A DNA stretch of 64,000 bases from UBA4736 sp002404015 (GTDB lineage Bacteria; Chloroflexota; Dormibacteria; Dormibacterales; Dormibacteraceae), in assembly GCA_036747295.1 (NCBI GenBank), contig DAIOCN010000001.1, positions 1 through 64,000 on the forward strand, read 5' to 3'. The position numbers and the translations under genes were made by a program. The notes under the pieces were generated by a model. That model was given only the letters and a program-made list of their open reading frames with translations, was not told where the DNA came from and did not search any database. This document shows positions 60,346 to 64,000 of the stretch, one piece after another. Each line of letters opens with the position of its first letter. Positions within the stretch are counted from its first letter, which is position 1.

Positions 60346-61703
60346 TGTTCCTGCATGCATTCGGGCCCCGCTACGACCTGCCGATCTCGCTTGCGCTCTA
60401 CCTCTACGCGGCGGCCGGGGTGGTGGTGATCTCGTTCGTGATGGTCACCATATTCGCCGGCGACCGCATGGGCGATCGGGCGGTCCAGTATCCGCGGCGG
60501 CGAGCGCAGTGGCTCGACGGCATCGCCGCCTCGCGCGGGCTGCGAGCGGTGACCGGGACCATCGGCGTCCTGGCGCTCGCGGCGATCATAGTTGCCGGGC
60601 TCGTCGGGTCGACAAACCCGGCCCGGAACCCAGCCGAGTACCTGACCTGGATCTACTTCTGGGCCGGGTTCGTGATCCTGAGCGGCCTGGTGGGCAACCT
60701 CTGGGCTCTGTTCAACCCATTTGCCGCCATATACGACGCGCTGGTCCGGCGGCCCCAGGACGGCGCCCCGAAGCTGCCGGCGGCGCTCGGCATCTGGCCG
60801 GCCGTCTTCGCGTATTTCTGCTTCGCCTGCCTGGAGCTAACCTCGGGCCTGGCCAACCGGCCCTGGCTGGTGGCGACCGCGGCACTGCTGTATACCGCCG
60901 TCAACCTGATCGGAATGGCCGTGTTCGGCCGAGATGAGTGGCTGTCGCGATGCGAGGCTTTCACGGTCCTGTTCGACATCATCGGCCGCTTCTCGCCGAT
61001 CGAGTCCGAGGCCGGCCAGGTCTACCTCCGGCCCTGGGGCACCGGGCTGCTCCGTCCCATGCGGGCGGGCTGGGACCGGGTCGTTTTCGTGATCCTGATG
61101 CTCAGCACGCTGGCCTTCGACGGCATCATCGCCACGCCGCTGTGGCAGAACCTGGCCGCCGACCTGGTGCCCTACTGGCAGCCCTTCGGCCAGTTCGGAT
61201 TCTTCGCTCTGCGCACGTTCGGCCTGATCGACCTGACCCTCCTGTTCCTGGTGGTCTTCGTGTCCTTCATGCGCCTGGTCATGTACTTCGGCACCGTCAA
61301 GGTCGACGCCATGGCCACCATGACCGCCTTCGCGCTGACCCTGGTCCCGATCGCGCTCGTCTACAACGCCGCCCACAACTACAGCTACCTGCTGGTCCAG
61401 TCCCAGGCCCTGATCCCACTCCTGGCCGACCCCCTTGGGAAGGGCTGGAACCTGCTGCCGACCGCCGGCTACCAGCCCAACTTCGCCCTCGCCGGGGCGG
61501 CCACCGTCTGGTACATGCAGGTGATCCTGATCGTGCTCGGCCACGTGATCGCCGTGTACCTGGCCCACCTGCGCGCCGGGGAGCGCTTCCGCAACGCCAA
61601 GAACGTGCTGCTGAGCCAGTACCCGATGCTTCTGCTGATGGTGCTGTACACGATGACGAGCCTGTGGATCCTGGCCCAGCCGATCACCCGGGAGACCGGC
61701 TAG
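60345..61703 (+). CDS. polytopic membrane protein, FenH/'fenitrothion hydrolase'-like (452 aa)
   Basis: About 11 helices. The start (HAFGPRYDLPISLALYLYAA) and FGRDEWLSRCEAFTVLFDII resemble actinobacterial membrane proteins often labelled fenitrothion hydrolase, whose true role is unclear. It is translationally coupled to the cupredoxin-like gene, so a metal- or redox-linked membrane function is more plausible than pesticide hydrolysis. Family naming is from memory and unverified. Confidence 0.65.
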   Translation: MFLHAFGPRYDLPISLALYLYAAAGVVVISFVMVTIFAGDRMGDRAVQYPRRRAQWLDGIAASRGLRAVTGTIGVLALAAIIVAGLVGSTNPARNPAEYLTWIYFWAGFVILSGLVGNLWALFNPFAAIYDALVRRPQDGAPKLPAALGIWPAVFAYFCFACLELTSGLANRPWLVATAALLYTAVNLIGMAVFGRDEWLSRCEAFTVLFDIIGRFSPIESEAGQVYLRPWGTGLLRPMRAGWDRVVFVILMLSTLAFDGIIATPLWQNLAADLVPYWQPFGQFGFFALRTFGLIDLTLLFLVVFVSFMRLVMYFGTVKVDAMATMTAFALTLVPIALVYNAAHNYSYLLVQSQALIPLLADPLGKGWNLLPTAGYQPNFALAGAATVWYMQVILIVLGHVIAVYLAHLRAGERFRNAKNVLLSQYPMLLLMVLYTMTSLWILAQPITRETG

Positions 61704-61749
61704 GGCTATTCCTCCCCCCGTCTGCGGCGGGAGGGCTGGGTGGGGGGCC

Positions 61750-62292
61750 TCAGGCTCCGCTGATGGTTTCCACGACGCCCGCCTCCCTACCTCCCCCCGC
61801 AGCCGGAGGGAAGGGTCCTGCTATCGCGACGCCTGAGCGCAGTCGGTAGGCGGCGGCCGCCCGCCGCCAGCAGACGGCGGTCGCCGCGGCGCAACCCGCC
61901 AGGGCGGCCAGGGCCACCGCCACGAACGCCCAGATCCCGGGCCGGCCGGCTGAGAGGCCGGGGCCGAGGATGCCCCAGTCCACGGTGAGGGCCGCGTTGA
62001 GCCAGCCGATCACCCCGATTGCCGCGAGGGCGGCCAGGGCGCCCCAGAGCAGCTCCGGCCGCGACATCTGGGCGGGGTCCCAGCGGTAGCTGCCGGGCAC
62101 GCGCCAGCGGCGTGCGCGCCAGGCTACGAACACCCAGGCGGGGAAGAGGCAGGCCGCGAAGAAGGCCGCGAAGAAGGCGTCGGGCGCGAAGTCGACGGCG
62201 CCGGCCCAGGCGACCAGGGGCAGCGCCCAGACCAGGCTTGTCAGCCCGGCGAAGGCGGTCCAGCCGTACCGTTCGACAAAACGGCGAGCCAC
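61750..62292 (-). CDS. hypothetical membrane protein (180 aa)
   Basis: Four helices (AFAGLTSLVWALPLVAWAGA; FFAAFFAACLFPAWVFVAWR; LWGALAALAAIGVIGWLNAA; AFVAVALAALAGCAAATAVC). GTG 62292 avoids overlap with the uricase stop at 62303; the longer frame reaches 62346. It lies at the end of the urate operon but nothing links it to purines. The preceding spacer (61704-61830) is rich in CCTCCCCCC-type low complexity. Confidence 0.6.
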   Translation of the reverse strand: MARRFVERYGWTAFAGLTSLVWALPLVAWAGAVDFAPDAFFAAFFAACLFPAWVFVAWRARRWRVPGSYRWDPAQMSRPELLWGALAALAAIGVIGWLNAALTVDWGILGPGLSAGRPGIWAFVAVALAALAGCAAATAVCWRRAAAAYRLRSGVAIAGPFPPAAGGGREAGVVETISGA

Positions 62293-62302
62293 CGTGCGGA
62301 CC

Positions 62303-63187
62303 CTACGCCGAATCGTCCCTGTGCAGCGTGAGCCCGATCGAACCATGCGCCGGCTTAGGGTCGCTGAAGACCTTGGCCCGCCCGTCCGAAGCTTCGGCTG
62401 ACGTGTCCCAGAGCCGGTTCTGGGCCTCGAAGCGGACGCTCGCCAGCTGCGGGAAGCGGTCCAGCAGCCGTTTCCCCATCTCGTGGACGAGGTGCTGGAT
62501 CGACATGCTGACGAAGTCGTCGAAGGTCCGGACCACCACGTCCTTGACCTGTTCGGACGGCACGTAGCCGGCCGCCTGTCCGGTCGCCCCGGTGGCAGGG
62601 TTCAAATACGACCAGAAGACGTCGAGGTAGACGTGGAGAGGCCGGTCCCGGCGCTCGGGCAGCGTCGTGTAGTCGTCGCGCACGAAGGCGGCGAACGCGC
62701 TGCCCGTCAGCTTGATCAGGCGCAGGTCCCGGCGGCCCGACTCGAGTCTCAGGGGGTGCGACCGGCCGGCTTCCAGGTCCGCCGTCGCGTAGTCGTCGCG
62801 GCGGCGGCCGAGCAGCTTGTCGCTGTGGTCCTGGAACGGGATCTCACGGCAGTGGATGGCGACCGACTGCATCTGCTCGTAGGTCTCCAGGAAGCGGCTG
62901 GCCAGGAAGGCCGCGAAGCCCTCGAGGGTGGCGCCGGAGTACTCCAGCGCCATCGCGTACACAAAGTTCTTCATGGTGTCCGTGGCGACCACGTTGCTGT
63001 TGTCGCCCTCGGTGTAAGAGGGCAGGAAGTTGTCGCCGAAGACCTCGACGGTCACGATCGCCGCGAAGAGGGTGTTGGAGCGGCCTGTGAAGTCGGATTC
63101 CGGGATTCGAGCGACCCCCTGCAACGGCGTCGCGTAGCTTCGATACACGGTGATCTCGGCCTTGCCGTAGCGGATGTCGTGCTTCAC
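62303..63187 (-). CDS. urate oxidase (uricase, 294 aa)
   Basis: A cofactor-free uricase of the tunnelling fold. The catalytic Thr-Asp region (NSNVVATDTMKNFVYAMALE), KLTGSAFAAFVRDDYTTLPE and QHLVHEMGKRLLDRFP are conserved blocks. It oxidises urate to 5-hydroxyisourate, which the next two upstream genes process to S-allantoin. It overlaps the OHCU decarboxylase gene by 4 nt. Confidence 0.95.
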   Translation of the reverse strand: MKHDIRYGKAEITVYRSYATPLQGVARIPESDFTGRSNTLFAAIVTVEVFGDNFLPSYTEGDNSNVVATDTMKNFVYAMALEYSGATLEGFAAFLASRFLETYEQMQSVAIHCREIPFQDHSDKLLGRRRDDYATADLEAGRSHPLRLESGRRDLRLIKLTGSAFAAFVRDDYTTLPERRDRPLHVYLDVFWSYLNPATGATGQAAGYVPSEQVKDVVVRTFDDFVSMSIQHLVHEMGKRLLDRFPQLASVRFEAQNRLWDTSAEASDGRAKVFSDPKPAHGSIGLTLHRDDSA

Positions 63188-63612
63188 GAACGCAGCCTCG
63201 AGGCCGCGATGTCGACGATCGCCTGGAGACCGTCGGCCATCTCCTCCTCCCTCGAGCGCCCCAGCCGGCGCCGCATGACCTCGACGATCTCGGCCTTGGG
63301 ACGGCCGTTCACGAACACCACGAATCGGAAGCCGAAGCGCGACTCGTACTCGCGGTTGAGCCGTTCCAGCTCGGGGAGGACGTCGTCCCCCTGCTCGGCG
63401 CGCGAGCGGGCCGACATGTTGGCCGGCCGCTCGCCGATCCGGGGATGAGCGTTCAGCGTCTGCACCTTCTCCTCCTCGGTGAGCTGCGGTACGAGACGGC
63501 GGGCCGCGGCCACCAGGTCCGGATGCGGGCCGGCCGCGGCCAGCCGGCGGGCCAGCGGGGATGAGACTTCGAAGAGCTCGGCGAGCTCAGGAGCCACGGT
63601 AGGAGCTGACAC
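63184..63612 (-). CDS. uraD: OHCU decarboxylase (142 aa)
   Basis: 2-oxo-4-hydroxy-4-carboxy-5-ureidoimidazoline decarboxylase: the family motif NAHPRIGERPA contains the catalytic His, and GFRFVVFVNGRPKAEIVEVM is the conserved C-terminal block. It overlaps HIU hydrolase by 26 nt (GTG 63612) and uricase by 4 nt, giving a complete urate-to-allantoin operon. Confidence 0.93.
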   Translation of the reverse strand: MSAPTVAPELAELFEVSSPLARRLAAAGPHPDLVAAARRLVPQLTEEEKVQTLNAHPRIGERPANMSARSRAEQGDDVLPELERLNREYESRFGFRFVVFVNGRPKAEIVEVMRRRLGRSREEEMADGLQAIVDIAASRLRS

Positions 63613-63901
63613 CGAAGGGCGAGATCAGCAGGGGGATGTGGTAGTGGCGCTCCTCGTCGAGGTTGACCAGAAACTCAATCGTCTGAAAGAGGTGCGCTCC
63701 GGCGAGGACGTGATCGCTGATGTCGAAATGGAGGAGATAGCCGCCCAGCGGGACCGGCTCTTCAACCCGGAAGCGACCGTCAGGCCCCGTCGTGCCATCC
63801 CAGCGGTCTCCGTCCATGTGGCTCAGCACGACGCGCACGCCGGCAACCGGCTCGCCGCGGGCCGTGTCCAGGACGTGGGTCGAAATCGTCGCCATCTTCA
63901 T
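63587..63901 (-). CDS. uraH: 5-hydroxyisourate hydrolase (transthyretin-like, 104 aa)
   Basis: A transthyretin-related protein with the N-terminal catalytic His (ISTHVLDTARG), a central beta-sandwich and the terminal YRGS motif (SPFGVSSYRGS) that defines HIU hydrolases. It is the first gene of the uricase operon. Two ATGs (63901 and 63895) are possible. Confidence 0.95.
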   Translation of the reverse strand: MKMATISTHVLDTARGEPVAGVRVVLSHMDGDRWDGTTGPDGRFRVEEPVPLGGYLLHFDISDHVLAGAHLFQTIEFLVNLDEERHYHIPLLISPFGVSSYRGS

Positions 63902-63915
63902 GAAAGACTCTTGTC

Positions 63916-64000
63916 GTGCTGCGGATCGCGGTCTCGGAACTGCTTTTCGCCGCCCGGTTGGAGACGGAGACCGCTCCCCGGACGGTCGCGGCCTTCCGCA
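63916..64000 (+). CDS. 5' end of a DUF3830-like gene (partial)
   Basis: GTG 63916 opens a frame of 28 codons to the window edge (LRIAVSELLFAARLETETAP, then RTVAAFR). This matches the first strand and helix of DUF3830 proteins, a small cyclophilin-like family often found near purine or hydantoin catabolism. It is divergent from the urate operon by 14 bp. Confidence 0.55.
   Translation, partial: MLRIAVSELLFAARLETETAPRTVAAFR

Overview
The window is GC-rich, densely packed DNA with a Chloroflexota/Dormibacterota or actinobacterial flavour. That placement is inferred from gene content: ABC lipoproteins, an alpha-E/ATP-grasp/transglutaminase cluster, a standalone M41-like protein, leaderless starts and a Cys-rich leader peptide. 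No rRNA or tRNA gene, CRISPR array, transposase or prophage was seen. Two runs of exactly 100 N inside a tandem repeat show that this is a scaffolded draft assembly.

Layout. 1-6.1 kb: a very large regulator joining PAS-PAS-GGDEF-EAL, a cNMP-binding domain and a CpaE/MinD-like ATPase (minus strand), facing a sigma region-4/transmembrane protein. 6.3-10.6 kb: a complete carbohydrate ABC importer (binding lipoprotein, two permeases, ATPase). 10.8-14.1 kb: a ParB-fold protein, adenylate kinase, a GNAT protein, an NTF2-like protein and a small Cys protein. 14.2-20.5 kb: APC permease, universal stress protein, then a tightly overlapping patatin/acyltransferase/SRPBCC/membrane-protein operon. 20.6-23.3 kb: Smr protein, a permease remnant and a PAS histidine kinase. 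23.5-28.4 kb: alpha-E, circularly permuted ATP-grasp and three transglutaminase-like proteins. 28.5-30.2 kb: SRPBCC proteins and an ArsR repressor.

30.2-31.2 kb holds a tandem array of a ~139-bp, hairpin-rich repeat, interrupted by the two gaps. Diverged solo copies occur at about 20.6, 38.7, 44.7 and 50.6 kb, all intergenic. 31.2-35.5 kb is a sulfur assimilation operon (Cys-rich leader ORF, chimeric sulfite reductase/permease ORF, fused APS kinase-ATP sulfurylase, siroheme synthase).

35.6-47 kb: LuxR-type regulator, two paralogous fatty-acid desaturases on either side of a complete branched-chain amino-acid ABC operon (livGFHMK order), SDR, M41-like protein and a two-component system. 47-53 kb: 2-TM SLATT-like protein, ferric-reductase-like membrane protein with ApbE, a principal-type sigma factor, a decayed TetR gene, MmcQ/YjbR protein and a response regulator. 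53-64 kb: membrane histidine kinase, DUF47-PitA phosphate transport, thioesterase, isocitrate lyase with LysR regulator, cupredoxin with a polytopic membrane protein, and urate catabolism (HIU hydrolase, OHCU decarboxylase, uricase).

The most notable items are the chimeric sulfite-reductase/permease gene, the apparently leaderless Cys-rich leader ORF 5' of it, the 139-bp repeat family, the c-di-GMP/CpaE mega-fusion, and several genes whose conserved N-termini lie upstream of any ATG/GTG/TTG and seem to need CTG starts.
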